Source: Gibbula magus
Taxonomy: Eukaryota; Mollusca; Gastropoda; Trochida; Trochidae
NCBI GenBank assembly: GCA_936450465.1
Contig: OW388289.1
Span: forward strand, 71,856,420 to 71,920,419
Direction of reading: 5' to 3'
DNA length: 64,000 nucleotides
The number at the start of each line of letters is the position of its first letter. Position 1 is the stretch's first letter. The notes under the pieces were generated by a model. That model was not told where the DNA came from, did not search any database, and saw nothing but the letters and a program-made list of their open reading frames with translations. Both the position numbers and the translations under genes were made by a program. Positions 1-8,480 of the stretch are shown piece after piece.

Positions 1-61
1 TTTAGGTAATAATGTGTGTGCGCTTCGAGCATGACGTGGAGTTCAGTGCGGTATAAGTATC

Positions 62-236
62 CTCATTATTATTATTATTATTAAATAAAGAAGGAATGAA
101 AAATACAAATTTCAACATTGACTAGGATTAAAACCTGGGACCTCCGGGTGAGAGTCAAACACTCTGCCAATTGAGCTAAAGGGACATCCCGCTAGACCAA
201 ACTAGGAGGAACGCATTTGACCTCACCCTGTCACAT
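62..236 (-). repeat. tRNA-derived SINE-like repeat with ATT-rich tail
   Basis: Read on the minus strand, 200 to 125 resembles the body of a tRNA: a box A-like TTTAGCTCAATTGGCAGAG and, about 40 bases on, a box B-like GGTTTTAATCC. A TAA/ATT repeat tail follows at 62-85. The box B has lost the canonical GGTTCGA and there is no acceptor-stem pairing, so a functional tRNA gene is unlikely. It differs from the main SINE family of this window. Boundaries are approximate. Confidence 0.55.
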
Positions 237-316
237 ACAGTGACTTCAAAATAAGAGATCCAATTATTTCAGCAAATCACTATGAATGAATCAATACAAG
301 CTTTAATTTGTCTTAC

Positions 317-489
317 CTGGATAACAATAGTTTCGTTAAGTGACCCATCAGTGAATATACACTGCCCGGGACAGTATCGTCCATTGTTCTTCGCATAGCG
401 GAATACAGTGCCAGCCCCGCCGTACAGTCCTGTGGGTACGATCGACCAGTAGCTGTTCACAATGCTTTTAGAGGTCTTGGTCTTCACCG
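317..489 (-). CDS. ADAMTS/ADAMTSL/papilin-type spacer domain, internal exon (second half of spacer)
   Basis: This 173-bp internal exon has a TTCCAG acceptor (490-495) and a CCAG|GTAAGA donor (intron starts at 316). It begins in phase 1 and ends in phase 0. It reads AVKTKTSKSIVNSYWSIV, then GLYGGAGTVFRY, and ends GSLNETIVIQ. This matches the family pattern in which NYLA(V/L)K is followed by a Y-x-(V/I)-N-x-x-W-S-I segment, a G-x-Y-x-x-A-G-T-x-x-x-Y segment and a closing P-(L/T)-x-E-x-(L/I)-x-(I/V)-Q strand. Splicing to the exon at 9828-10023 recreates NYLAVK across the junction with phase preserved, which is strong evidence that both belong to one gene. The family is secreted and works in extracellular matrix; the spacer binds substrate or matrix. 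Oddity: two extra cysteines (GRYCPGQCIF) where most spacers have none. Which family member this is cannot be told from the spacer alone. Downstream exons lie beyond the left edge. Confidence 0.85.
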
Positions 490-1474
490 CTGGAATGAGA
501 TGTTTTACAACCTTAGCTGATGAGTCAATGACAAAGCATTGCAGGTACCAAATTACAGGAATCATCACTTGTTAACAAAGGGAATATTATAATTCAGAGG
601 TGGTCTTACTAATACAGGCTATCCCTCTCAAATTTCAATCAGCAAAAGATACACAAAATGAATTCATATATCAACAATATGGTCTTGTCAAATAGGTTCT
701 ATATTCTTATATTTAAATCACAAGCAAGAGTTACCCTTTAGATGAATTAACCTTGCAAGTTTTCAAGCTTATACTGTATTGAATCCTAACCCAAATTCAT
801 GACTGACAGTTAGACTATGAGAACAAATTACAAATTAAATTGATAACATTCTTATGGTTGCCAAACAAGGAATAAAACTATATCTGGTAATTAGTTAATA
901 AAGGCTTGAATAAAACTAAGCATTATAAGATATTTTCTTGAATCCAAGTCAGGGTATATTTTATAACCAGTTTCAGCAGAAAGTAAATCATGGTATTTTA
1001 ATCACTTCAATTTAGCCTAGTTGAGCGTGGGTAAACCATAAATCATGCTGCAAGATTAATTCTGAATCCCAGCATCACCAACACAACACCAGCATCTAAC
1101 ACAAGATGTTGGCAATCTGCAGACCCCGTAGACCAATTAGTTATATCAAAGTGACCCATCTAGCAAGGAAAGGACAATTTATTAAGATAATACTCGTCAT
1201 GGGGAGAAATGATTAGTGGAGAGATGCTCAGTAGCTTTGTAGCCAAGCTATTTGTAGAAGTAGGCAGTTTCGGCAGTGAGGATGATGACACCAATCTTGG
1301 ACTAGAATAAAGAGTCTATGTTTCCGCTCATCTTCATTAATTATCATCAACAACCACCTGAGTCTACCTACGAAAGTTTGATAATGATATACCTGGACGT
1401 TTACACCTGTTGATGAGGTAATTTTGATAAGATGAGATTTTGTTTACCTAGACATAATTATTGCGTAAACTATC

Positions 1475-1632
1475 CCTCTAGATTGAGTTGCCTACATCTC
1501 CAAGTCTGGAGAGGTTATACAGAGTAAAAAAATAAAATTTTATGTGGTGTGTGTGTGTTGTTCTTTCCCTGAGTTATCTCCCCTGGCTGAATTATCTTCC
1601 CCTGTCAACCGGATGTTTACCTCATTCTATTC
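1475..1632 (+). repeat. DIRS left inverted terminal repeat
   Basis: These 158 bases are the exact reverse complement of 7810-7967 by eye, including the A-run and a GT-repeat stretch. The outermost 22 bases (1453-1474) are not part of the inverted repeat, but are copied in reverse complement in the internal complementary region. Confidence 0.93.
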
Positions 1633-1852
1633 TCTGTATGGACTGGGTAGAGGTTCACTGAGTGAGAGAGTAAAATTTTTTCTGTCTTCTTGAGTCTCCC
1701 TTTGGGATTTCACTTGAAGAGCTTCTGGTTTCATCCTTGTGTCATTCTGCTTTGGATTTCAAGTGGATTCAACTGGGTGAGATCGTTTTTGATTTACCTT
1801 GTGTGTGAAAAAATTATCCTTCAACTTTCCCGCCATTTTTCATTCATCCAAG

Positions 1853-3958
1853 ATGTCTGCCAATCAAAACAAGTGTTTAACCTGTCAGAAGTATTTACAT
1901 AAGGGGGATCCCCATTCATCATGCTATGCTTGCTTTAAGGATCTACCTTGCTTGTTTGACTCTAGATGTTTGTTGTGTAAAGACTTGCCTGATAAACTTT
2001 GGATTGAAATGAACCAACTTAGATCTAAGCCTAAGACCCCTAAGAGGAAGAAGGACTCAGATTCGTCTGTTAGCAAGAGATCGAGATCTGTCACCCCCAC
2101 TCTTGATAAACCCTCCTCTGAACTATCAGAATTAAAAGCTATGTTAGTGGCTTTAGCTACTTCTGTTTCTTCTATCAAGGAGACGAATGAGAAGAAGTTT
2201 GAGGAGATAGAGGCCAAGTTGGCAGAGCCGTCGGTAGCAGGCCGCGGTTCTGGTCATCTTGGGACCGTTGGGTCCAGTTCCCCACCTCCGAAATCCCTGG
2301 CCTTGGGCGCAGTGGACAAGGAATGGGGACTGCCTGCCGTTGGTTCGGGCCGCGGGTCGCGCGGGGAGCGCATTAAGACCCAAAACCCAACCACGGTCAT
2401 CACCACCCAGCCAGGCGACTCGGTCGGGGACGGTGTCTCAGTATCTCACGGGACAGGGACTCCCCCAACCAATCCTGGCCTGGGTGGCGGGGAATCCAAC
2501 GCTCAGGTCGGAGCACGGGTTTCCCGGGCCAGAGGGGAAGCCACGGTGTCCACGGACGCACGGGCTAACCGTGGCAAGACAACTGGGCCGGCTCTTACCG
2601 TCACGCGTCCCGTTAGCACGGGCGACACGGACAAAGCCACTCAGTCTGTTGAGCCGCTGGCCGACCGAGGCGGGAGTACTCACGGGCCCCAGCAGGTCGA
2701 TCCCGTTAAGCCAAGCGTTAGCACGTGCGGCACGGGCAACCTAGCTGATGGTGACTGGGACCAAAGCCAGCTACCTAACGGTGCAGCTGACTTGGTTGAT
2801 GTCAACAGGCCACCTTTCATACCTATCCTGACTCAGCCTCTACATGTGTCTACCAGTACGGACTCTGTTGATGTGTCAGTCTTTGATCATGAGGGCCAAC
2901 TAATTATTAAATCGGATTGTCAAGCTGCCGACTTAGTTCCGGAATGGTCTTTTGTAGACAAGTTGGACTCTGTGCATCACCTCAAACCGTCAACTATGCC
3001 AATTTCCACGGAGCAATTGGAAGTTACTAAACCGGACGAACTTGGGAATTCGGGACTGCTTCCAACCCCTAAGATTCCTAAATTATCTCTGCCTCATTCT
3101 ACTGTTGTTAAGACAGCTTTTTCGTCAGTAAATGAGAGGATCACTCCCAACCTTCCTTCGCATTTAGCCAAGTCTAAGTCAAGGTTACCTTATGTTATTC
3201 ACAACCGATACATGTCTACCGGTCTTCCCGCCTTGGACCAAGAATTCGATAGACTTAACCCTCGACCTGCCAGTGTGAATACCAAACCGATGCCTAGGTC
3301 TGACATTTTGGAAATGGATGCGAATGCCAGATTTTCCATGGACACTCTCTCGTACATCAACTGGTTCTGTGCTGGTATTAGAGAGTTAATCCCTCCCAAG
3401 TTTGCTTCCTATGAGGGCATTTCTCCAGATACGCTAGTGACCATGAGGGCTGACGACGCCGCGATGGCTCATGGTTTCCTGGACAGCATCTTTTTAGCTT
3501 CCCAAGATTTAGCAAGTGCATCGGCTAACACGATTGCCAAATCTGTTCTCCACGAAAGGGACTTCCAACTTTCTCGTGTTCGAGACTTGCCACAAGATGT
3601 GAGAGATTCCTTGATGTCTCAGCCAGTGCAATCCCCCACCTTGTTTAATGGAACCTGCATAGAAGCGAGCGCCACGCAGGAGACCATGACTACTAAGAGC
3701 CTGAACCTTAAACTTTCGCAAGCGCTGTTAAACAAGGGCAAGTTTAACGAATCCCGTAGGGGGAACGGGGGGTCCAGGGCTCCCCCCAAGCAGTCGTATG
3801 CCAAGCCGTCGGCTCCATCAGCGCCTACTAAGAACTACTTTCAAAGTAAAGGGGACAACCGGGACTACCAGCCGGTACCCAACAGAGACCAAGCTAGACA
3901 ACAGCAGACCAGGGGTCAGTCTAGGGGTCGCTTCCACAAGGGTCAACAGCGACGGTGA
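1853..3958 (+). CDS. DIRS ORF1, gag-like protein (701 aa)
   Basis: This is a putative nucleocapsid/structural protein of the retrotransposon. The frame is open from further upstream, but the first ATG is at 1853 in a good context (AAGATGT). The N-terminus is cysteine-rich, with paired Cx2C motifs at C8/C11, C24/C27 and C39/C42 plus nearby His residues: a likely zinc-binding head. A charged, probably coiled-coil stretch around residues 95-125 follows. Next comes a long Gly/Ser/Thr-rich low-complexity linker encoded by unusually GC-rich DNA (2230-2760), then a helix-rich region (about residues 490-590, containing SYINWFCAGI). The C-terminal tail is basic and rich in Gln, Gly and Arg, suited to RNA binding. 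The first 161 nt of ORF2 overlap its 3' end in another frame. It ends with TGA at 3956-3958. Assignment rests on position and composition; gag proteins of this group are poorly conserved. Confidence 0.8.
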   Translation: MSANQNKCLTCQKYLHKGDPHSSCYACFKDLPCLFDSRCLLCKDLPDKLWIEMNQLRSKPKTPKRKKDSDSSVSKRSRSVTPTLDKPSSELSELKAMLVALATSVSSIKETNEKKFEEIEAKLAEPSVAGRGSGHLGTVGSSSPPPKSLALGAVDKEWGLPAVGSGRGSRGERIKTQNPTTVITTQPGDSVGDGVSVSHGTGTPPTNPGLGGGESNAQVGARVSRARGEATVSTDARANRGKTTGPALTVTRPVSTGDTDKATQSVEPLADRGGSTHGPQQVDPVKPSVSTCGTGNLADGDWDQSQLPNGAADLVDVNRPPFIPILTQPLHVSTSTDSVDVSVFDHEGQLIIKSDCQAADLVPEWSFVDKLDSVHHLKPSTMPISTEQLEVTKPDELGNSGLLPTPKIPKLSLPHSTVVKTAFSSVNERITPNLPSHLAKSKSRLPYVIHNRYMSTGLPALDQEFDRLNPRPASVNTKPMPRSDILEMDANARFSMDTLSYINWFCAGIRELIPPKFASYEGISPDTLVTMRADDAAMAHGFLDSIFLASQDLASASANTIAKSVLHERDFQLSRVRDLPQDVRDSLMSQPVQSPTLFNGTCIEASATQETMTTKSLNLKLSQALLNKGKFNESRRGNGGSRAPPKQSYAKPSAPSAPTKNYFQSKGDNRDYQPVPNRDQARQQQTRGQSRGRFHKGQQRR

Positions 3959-6080
3959 CTCGTCCGTCCCTCCCGTTCTGTCTCCCCCCTTACGGCCGCT
4001 TCCGTCCTCCGACATGATTTTGAATTGCGAGTTCCCCCAACCGACCTCCCCCTCCCCAGTGGGAGGCCGCCTGATGTCATACCACCGCAACTGGGGAATC
4101 ATCACACAGGATCCATGGATTCTTTCGGTGATATCAGAGGGTTATCGTCTCCAGTGGAACTTTGTACCTCCACTTACGGCAATTCCACAAGGGAAACGCT
4201 TCTTCCTAAAGGGACCCAAACTAGATGCCGCTCTCGTTGCTATAGAGCTACTCTTAGAAAAAGGCGCCGTCACAGAGCTAGACCCTTCAGACAGCTCGGA
4301 GGGGTTCTACTCACCAGTCTTCCTGGTACCCAAGAAGGACTGCAAAGATATGAGGATGATAATAGACTTAAAGGTGCTCAACAAGTCATTTCTCAAAAGG
4401 CCACCCAAGTTTACGATGGACTCTCTCAGGGCCATTCGCAAGCTGATTCAGCCTCAGTCTCTGTTTGCAAGCCTGGATTTAAAAGACGCTTATCTCCATG
4501 TTCCGATTCATCAGAGCTCCAGGAAGTTCCTCAGATTCAGTGTGAACGGCCGCCGGTTCCAATTCAAAGTGCTACCGTTTGGTATTTCCGTCGCCCCCTG
4601 GCTATTCACTATGATCATGGCTCCCGTGCTACAGTTTCTGCATCTGAAACAAGTGTTCATTCACGGCTATCTCGACGACTTTCTACTGCGTCATCAGCTA
4701 CCAGAGGTATTGAGACTCCACCTAGACTTCGTGGCTCACGTATTCAGCCATTTGGGTTGGGTCATTCATCCAGGAAAATCAGAACTCACGCCTACATATC
4801 GCATAAGGTTTCTAGGCGCCATGCTGGACTCCTCTATGTCAATGACCTGGCCAACAGAAGATCGATGGACAGGAGCACAGTCATTGATTGCTCAACTAAC
4901 AGACGGGAAACCCCACACGCTCAGGAAGTGGATGTCTCTAGCGGGCTCTCTTACGTCAATGCAGGACTTTACTCAGAGAGGAAGGCTGAATCTGAGACAC
5001 CTTCAGTCCTGGATAAACGAGCATCGGAATCTAGAACTTTCACATTTGATCTCCCCCACTCAACAAGTGCTGTACGAGATACAATGGTGGACACTCAGAA
5101 CACATGTCATGACAGGCTGCCCAACTCAGACCATTTATACCGACGCCTCCAATCTGGGCTGGGGTGCTCACTGCAACGACCTTCAAGTCAAGGGCACTTG
5201 GACTCAGTTGGAATCACTGTTTCATATCAACCATCTGGAACTTCTAGCAGTGATACGGGCTCTTACCCATTGGAGGTTTCTTCTGTCTCACACCAGCGTA
5301 GTGGTTGCCACAGACAACTCGACAGTGGTAGCCTATATCAACAAACAAGGGGGCACCAGATCTCCTTCCCTAATGCAGAGCACAAGAGATCTTTACCACC
5401 TAGTCGATTCTCTTCAGATGTCTATTCAAGCGAGACATATTCCGGGCAAGCTGAATTTTCTCGCGGATTCACTTTCCAGAACGAATCAAGTAGTGTCCTC
5501 GGAATGGACTGTGCATCAGAGTGTCATAGATCTCATAGAGGACAGATGGGAACGTCCACAGATAGATCTTTTCGCAACAGCTCTCAACTATCGACTTCCC
5601 AAGTACATCAGTCCAGTGCCCGACCCTCAAGCTCTAGCAGTGGATGCTCTATCTTATCCGTGGGACAATCTCTTGGCTTATGCCTTCCCTCCGTTCAAGT
5701 TAATCCCGGACGTGCTAAGCAAGATCAGGAGACATCAATGTACCCTATTCTTGGTAGCCCCCTTCTGGCCCAAGAGACCATGGTTCCCGTCGCTTCTGGA
5801 TCTAGCGTCAGATCCCCCACTACGTCTTCCACTGTGGCCCAATCTTCTGCAACAGCCACTTTGGCAACCCCACAACGTCAACTTGCAAGCATTCAACCTT
5901 CACGTTTGGTGCATATCGAGCAGTCCCTACAGCAGAAAGGGTTCGCCAAGGACACTAGCTCAGCTATTACCAAATCTATCAGACCATCAACTTCTGCACT
6001 ATACGACAACAAATGGGATAGATTCCAGCTCTGGAGACGAGAGCACCAGTTATCCCTCGTCCCCCTCTCCATCCCCATAA
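3798..6080 (+). CDS. DIRS ORF2: reverse transcriptase / RNase H / Dam-like methyltransferase (760 aa)
   Basis: This polyprotein copies element RNA into DNA. The reverse transcriptase spans about residues 120-340: VPKKD at 177-181, then the catalytic YLDD at 291-294. RNase H follows at about 445-565 with acidic residues D449 (in YTDAS), E481, D506 (in ATDN) and D557 (in ADSLSR). After it, residues about 588-665 contain IDLFAT (589-594) and a PPF motif (631-633, in YAFPPFKLIP) followed by APFWPKRPW. This resembles the N6-adenine methyltransferase-like domain known in DIRS1-type elements but absent from PAT and Ngaro types; it is recognised by motif only. There is no aspartic protease or DDE integrase, as expected. 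The frame starts with ATG inside ORF1 (161-nt overlap) in the +1 frame, so translation needs reinitiation, leaky scanning or frameshifting. Its last 300 nt overlap the recombinase ORF. Confidence 0.93.
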   Translation: MPSRRLHQRLLRTTFKVKGTTGTTSRYPTETKLDNSRPGVSLGVASTRVNSDGDSSVPPVLSPPLRPLPSSDMILNCEFPQPTSPSPVGGRLMSYHRNWGIITQDPWILSVISEGYRLQWNFVPPLTAIPQGKRFFLKGPKLDAALVAIELLLEKGAVTELDPSDSSEGFYSPVFLVPKKDCKDMRMIIDLKVLNKSFLKRPPKFTMDSLRAIRKLIQPQSLFASLDLKDAYLHVPIHQSSRKFLRFSVNGRRFQFKVLPFGISVAPWLFTMIMAPVLQFLHLKQVFIHGYLDDFLLRHQLPEVLRLHLDFVAHVFSHLGWVIHPGKSELTPTYRIRFLGAMLDSSMSMTWPTEDRWTGAQSLIAQLTDGKPHTLRKWMSLAGSLTSMQDFTQRGRLNLRHLQSWINEHRNLELSHLISPTQQVLYEIQWWTLRTHVMTGCPTQTIYTDASNLGWGAHCNDLQVKGTWTQLESLFHINHLELLAVIRALTHWRFLLSHTSVVVATDNSTVVAYINKQGGTRSPSLMQSTRDLYHLVDSLQMSIQARHIPGKLNFLADSLSRTNQVVSSEWTVHQSVIDLIEDRWERPQIDLFATALNYRLPKYISPVPDPQALAVDALSYPWDNLLAYAFPPFKLIPDVLSKIRRHQCTLFLVAPFWPKRPWFPSLLDLASDPPLRLPLWPNLLQQPLWQPHNVNLQAFNLHVWCISSSPYSRKGSPRTLAQLLPNLSDHQLLHYTTTNGIDSSSGDESTSYPSSPSPSP

Positions 6081-6970
6081 TCGCAGATTTTCTAAATCAT
6101 CTTCGCAAGGACTGTAACCTCAAGGCAGGTACCATAGAAGGCTACAGATCTGCTATTGCCTCTGTTACGGATCTAGAGGGTCTCTCTGTTGGCTCAGACG
6201 TTCCCCTAACCAAGTTGATCAGATCTTTCAAGTTGCAAGACATCAGATCTCCGTCAATTTTCCCCAAGTGGGATTTAGTTCTGGTTCTCAAATCGCTTCA
6301 GCAACCTCCTTACGAACCTCTGAACTCTACATCACTAAAGTTTTTATCCTGGAAAACTGCATTTCTTATAGCCTTTGCGTCGGCTGCAAGAGTGTCTGAG
6401 TTACATGCCATAGACGTGTCATCTGTTGCCTTCTCCGAGCATTACAAGTTTGTATCTTTTAGAGCAATCCCAGAGTTCCTTGCCAAAAACCAATCAACAG
6501 CAGCAGGCCCCCTGGGTACCAGGGTATACTCCATCCCAGCGCTTCCAAGACCCAATGGGAAACTAGACAAGAATCGCCTTTTGTGCCCAGTTAGAGCCTT
6601 ACGCTGGTATCTAGAGAGAACACAAACTTTCAGGAAAAAGCGAAGAAGACTATTTCTATCCTGCAAGCAAGCTATGGAGTCAGAAATATCCAAGAACACT
6701 ATCGCTTCATGGTTGAGAAAGACTATTGTGCTAGCGTATTCCAATGCGGAGTTCTCTGAAGCAGAATCTACTTACTCTCCTCACGAAATTCGAGCTCTCT
6801 CTACCTCCCTGGCCGCCTGGAAGTCAGTGTCAGTTGACCAGGTCGTTGCTTCGTGCCAGTGGAAGTCCTCCTCAGCTTTCACCAGAGCTTACCTAAGAGA
6901 CGTAGCCCCAATGATTGGGGGCCTATCGTCCCTGGGGCCCTTGGTGGCGGCTCAGCACCTCTCTGCTTGA
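5780..6970 (+). CDS. DIRS ORF3: tyrosine recombinase (396 aa from the proposed start)
   Basis: This is the integrase of the element, of the lambda-integrase/Cre type rather than DDE. Catalytic residues in order are Arg (in AARVSEL, codon 6389-6391), His-x-x-Arg (in SPHEIR, His codon 6782-6784 and Arg 6791-6793), Trp in the His/Trp position (CQW, 6860-6862) and the nucleophile Tyr (in FTRAYLRD, 6890-6892). A helical DNA-binding N-terminal part (roughly 5900-6250) precedes them. The same frame is open upstream all the way to the ORF1 stop at 3956, but the upstream part only mirrors the RT region. I chose ATG 5780 because it has an A at -3 and G at +4 and gives a recombinase of normal size; ATG 5738 is an alternative. 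It overlaps ORF2 by 301 nt. Confidence 0.88.
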   Translation: MVPVASGSSVRSPTTSSTVAQSSATATLATPQRQLASIQPSRLVHIEQSLQQKGFAKDTSSAITKSIRPSTSALYDNKWDRFQLWRREHQLSLVPLSIPIIADFLNHLRKDCNLKAGTIEGYRSAIASVTDLEGLSVGSDVPLTKLIRSFKLQDIRSPSIFPKWDLVLVLKSLQQPPYEPLNSTSLKFLSWKTAFLIAFASAARVSELHAIDVSSVAFSEHYKFVSFRAIPEFLAKNQSTAAGPLGTRVYSIPALPRPNGKLDKNRLLCPVRALRWYLERTQTFRKKRRRLFLSCKQAMESEISKNTIASWLRKTIVLAYSNAEFSEAESTYSPHEIRALSTSLAAWKSVSVDQVVASCQWKSSSAFTRAYLRDVAPMIGGLSSLGPLVAAQHLSA

Positions 6971-7675
6971 CCCCCTCCCCAGGGAAAAAAGGGGGGGGGA
7001 GTGACCCGGGGATAGTGTCCAGCCTCTAGCTGTCCTCGGAAAGTGGTGACTTCTATTCCATTAGAAGGTGGGCATATTCAAAGACCTAATTATTATTGTA
7101 CCAAATATCCCGTTAGGGGAAGTATTATCAGTCTCTAAGTGAGCTAAGGTTGGTGAGATACGGCAACAAATCGTATTTCCCCCTAAGTGAGACGTGTCTG
7201 GTTTATGATTTTACCGATCCAAGTGTAGGAATAACGGTAAATTCCTGAGTATTATCGGCTATTTTCGTGAATATAACGGTAAATTTGAGGAAATTCCCGC
7301 AAATATTATCAAAAGTCACTCTAAGCCTGAATTCCTTATCTGAGTCAAGGAATAACGGTAAATTATGTCCGATTACCTCGGAATTTTACGTAAAATAGAA
7401 TATTTTATACCAAAATAGACCTTATTTTAACCCCTAAGAAGGGAAAAATACGATCTTTTAAGCATTAAATAGGAAGATATTCAATGCTGGAAATACGATC
7501 TACTACCAAAATAGGATATTTTTACGGCATTTGGAACAAAAGTACGATCTTTTGGAAGAGTTATCTCCCTTTATTCCTCCATGGATATGAGTTTGTCTTA
7601 TCAAGTCCTTAGGATTGGGACTAGGTTTGGAGTGGTCTACGAATTTGGACTCCCTCCAGCCTTATGTGTTATTCT
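6971..7675 (+). other. DIRS 3' noncoding region with short repeated motifs
   Basis: There is no open frame. It starts with a G-run just after the recombinase stop. It carries three copies of ATAACGGTAAAT (7231, 7273, 7352) and three of TACGATCT (7449, 7494, 7543), within otherwise unique AT-rich DNA. Possible roles are RNA-binding or packaging signals; this is inference. Confidence 0.6.
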
Positions 7676-7768
7676 GGCAACTCAATCTAGAGGGATAGTT
7701 TACGCAATAATTATGAACAATCACAATTATTGTTAGTAATTATAAGTAAACATACCTCTAGATTGAGG
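7676..7768 (+). repeat. DIRS internal complementary region (ICR)
   Basis: The first half (7676-7715) is the reverse complement of the element's left end. The second half (7713-7768) is the reverse complement of the right end. They meet at a single ATG/CAT (7713-7715), as if the two termini had been joined. In DIRS replication models this region templates completion of the ends and formation of a closed circle. Confidence 0.92.
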
Positions 7769-7809
7769 ATGTACTCCCACCCTCCTCCCCGTCATCCAAA
7801 TTATACTTC

Positions 7810-7967
7810 GAATAGAATGAGGTAAACATCCGGTTGACAGGGGAAGATAATTCAGCCAGGGGAGATAACTCAGGGAAAGAACAACACACACACACCACAT
7901 AAAATTTTATTTTTTTACTCTGTATAACCTCTCCAGACTTGGAGATGTAGGCAACTCAATCTAGAGG
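7810..7967 (-). repeat. DIRS right inverted terminal repeat
   Basis: Reverse complement of 1475-1632. It is followed by a right-end-specific stretch (7968-8009) that is mirrored in the ICR. Confidence 0.93.
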
Positions 7968-8239
7968 TATGTTTACTTATAATTACTAACAATAATTGTG
8001 ATTGTTCATGATTCACATGTGAAAATACAACAAAGGTAATTGTAATAGTTTTATTTTGATGCATCTAAAATATAACCAGCTGTATCTAAACATAATTGGA
8101 TTGATATGTTGTTGATGGCATCATTTTGGTAAGGTGAGAAAATAAGTTTTTCAGCATGATTAAAGATAAAATGTTACATTTGAATGAATAAAATATAAAA
8201 AGTTGTCTTTTGATGCTGCCTAGATATAGCTGATACAAG

Positions 8240-8480
8240 GGCTTCATTCCATAACAGCGAGCGTTTATAATCGCTCATTGATTGCTCATTGATTGCTCAA
8301 TGTAGCGCTCAAGTAGCGCTCAAGTAGCACTCATTCTCTCCTGAACGATATGGTGCAAAACCTCAAAGTTTGCTCGCTTTGCTACGTAGCGCTACATTGA
8401 GCAATCGCATTCGAGAGAGGTTTAAAAGTAATCGCTAATTGAGCGATTACTTTGAAACCTCTCTTGAACACGGCCCAGCT
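8240..8480. repeat. Palindromic repeat with six 11-bp tandem units
   Basis: Six consecutive 11-bp units of the form NGCTCANTGAT run from 8272 to 8337. Part of the array (8291-8309) has a perfect 19-bp inverted partner at 8388-8406. A separate hairpin lies at 8415-8436 / 8442-8463, with 22-bp arms, one mismatch and a 5-nt loop. It is probably a MITE or foldback element. It lies 230 bp from the DIRS right end, within the same intron. Confidence 0.75.

Larger units (their letters stand above)
1453..8009 (+). mobile_element. DIRS1-like tyrosine-recombinase retrotransposon, apparently full length
   Basis: The 6.56 kb element has all the hallmarks of the DIRS group: inverted terminal repeats (1475-1632 and 7810-7967), an internal complementary region at 7676-7768 that joins reverse complements of the two outer ends, a gag-like ORF, an RT/RNase H/methyltransferase ORF and a tyrosine recombinase ORF that overlaps it. 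Both outer ends carry CAT (1453-1455 and 8007-8009), and the internal region shows the joined form with a single CAT, as expected of a circular intermediate recombining at a short identical site. I see no target-site duplication, which fits recombinase-mediated insertion. The ITRs are identical over 158 bp and all three reading frames are intact, so the copy is probably young. Confidence 0.93.

Noticed and set aside
1..60. Possible next spacer exon at the left edge
   Set aside because: A minus-strand frame (YRTELHVML) is open, but it does not match the expected end of the spacer and no acceptor can be confirmed.
125..200. Possible genuine tRNA gene on the minus strand
   Set aside because: The box B is decayed and there is no acceptor-stem pairing; a tRNA-derived SINE head fits better.
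1799..1852. Upstream extension of the gag-like ORF
   Set aside because: The frame is open, but 1799 is TTG; the first ATG is 1853.
4025..5779. Long open frame upstream of the recombinase, overlapping RT/RNase H
   Set aside because: Its apparent start is a TTG, its sequence mirrors the RT codons in another frame, and no domain is visible; kept only as an observation about the open frame and the single UGA.
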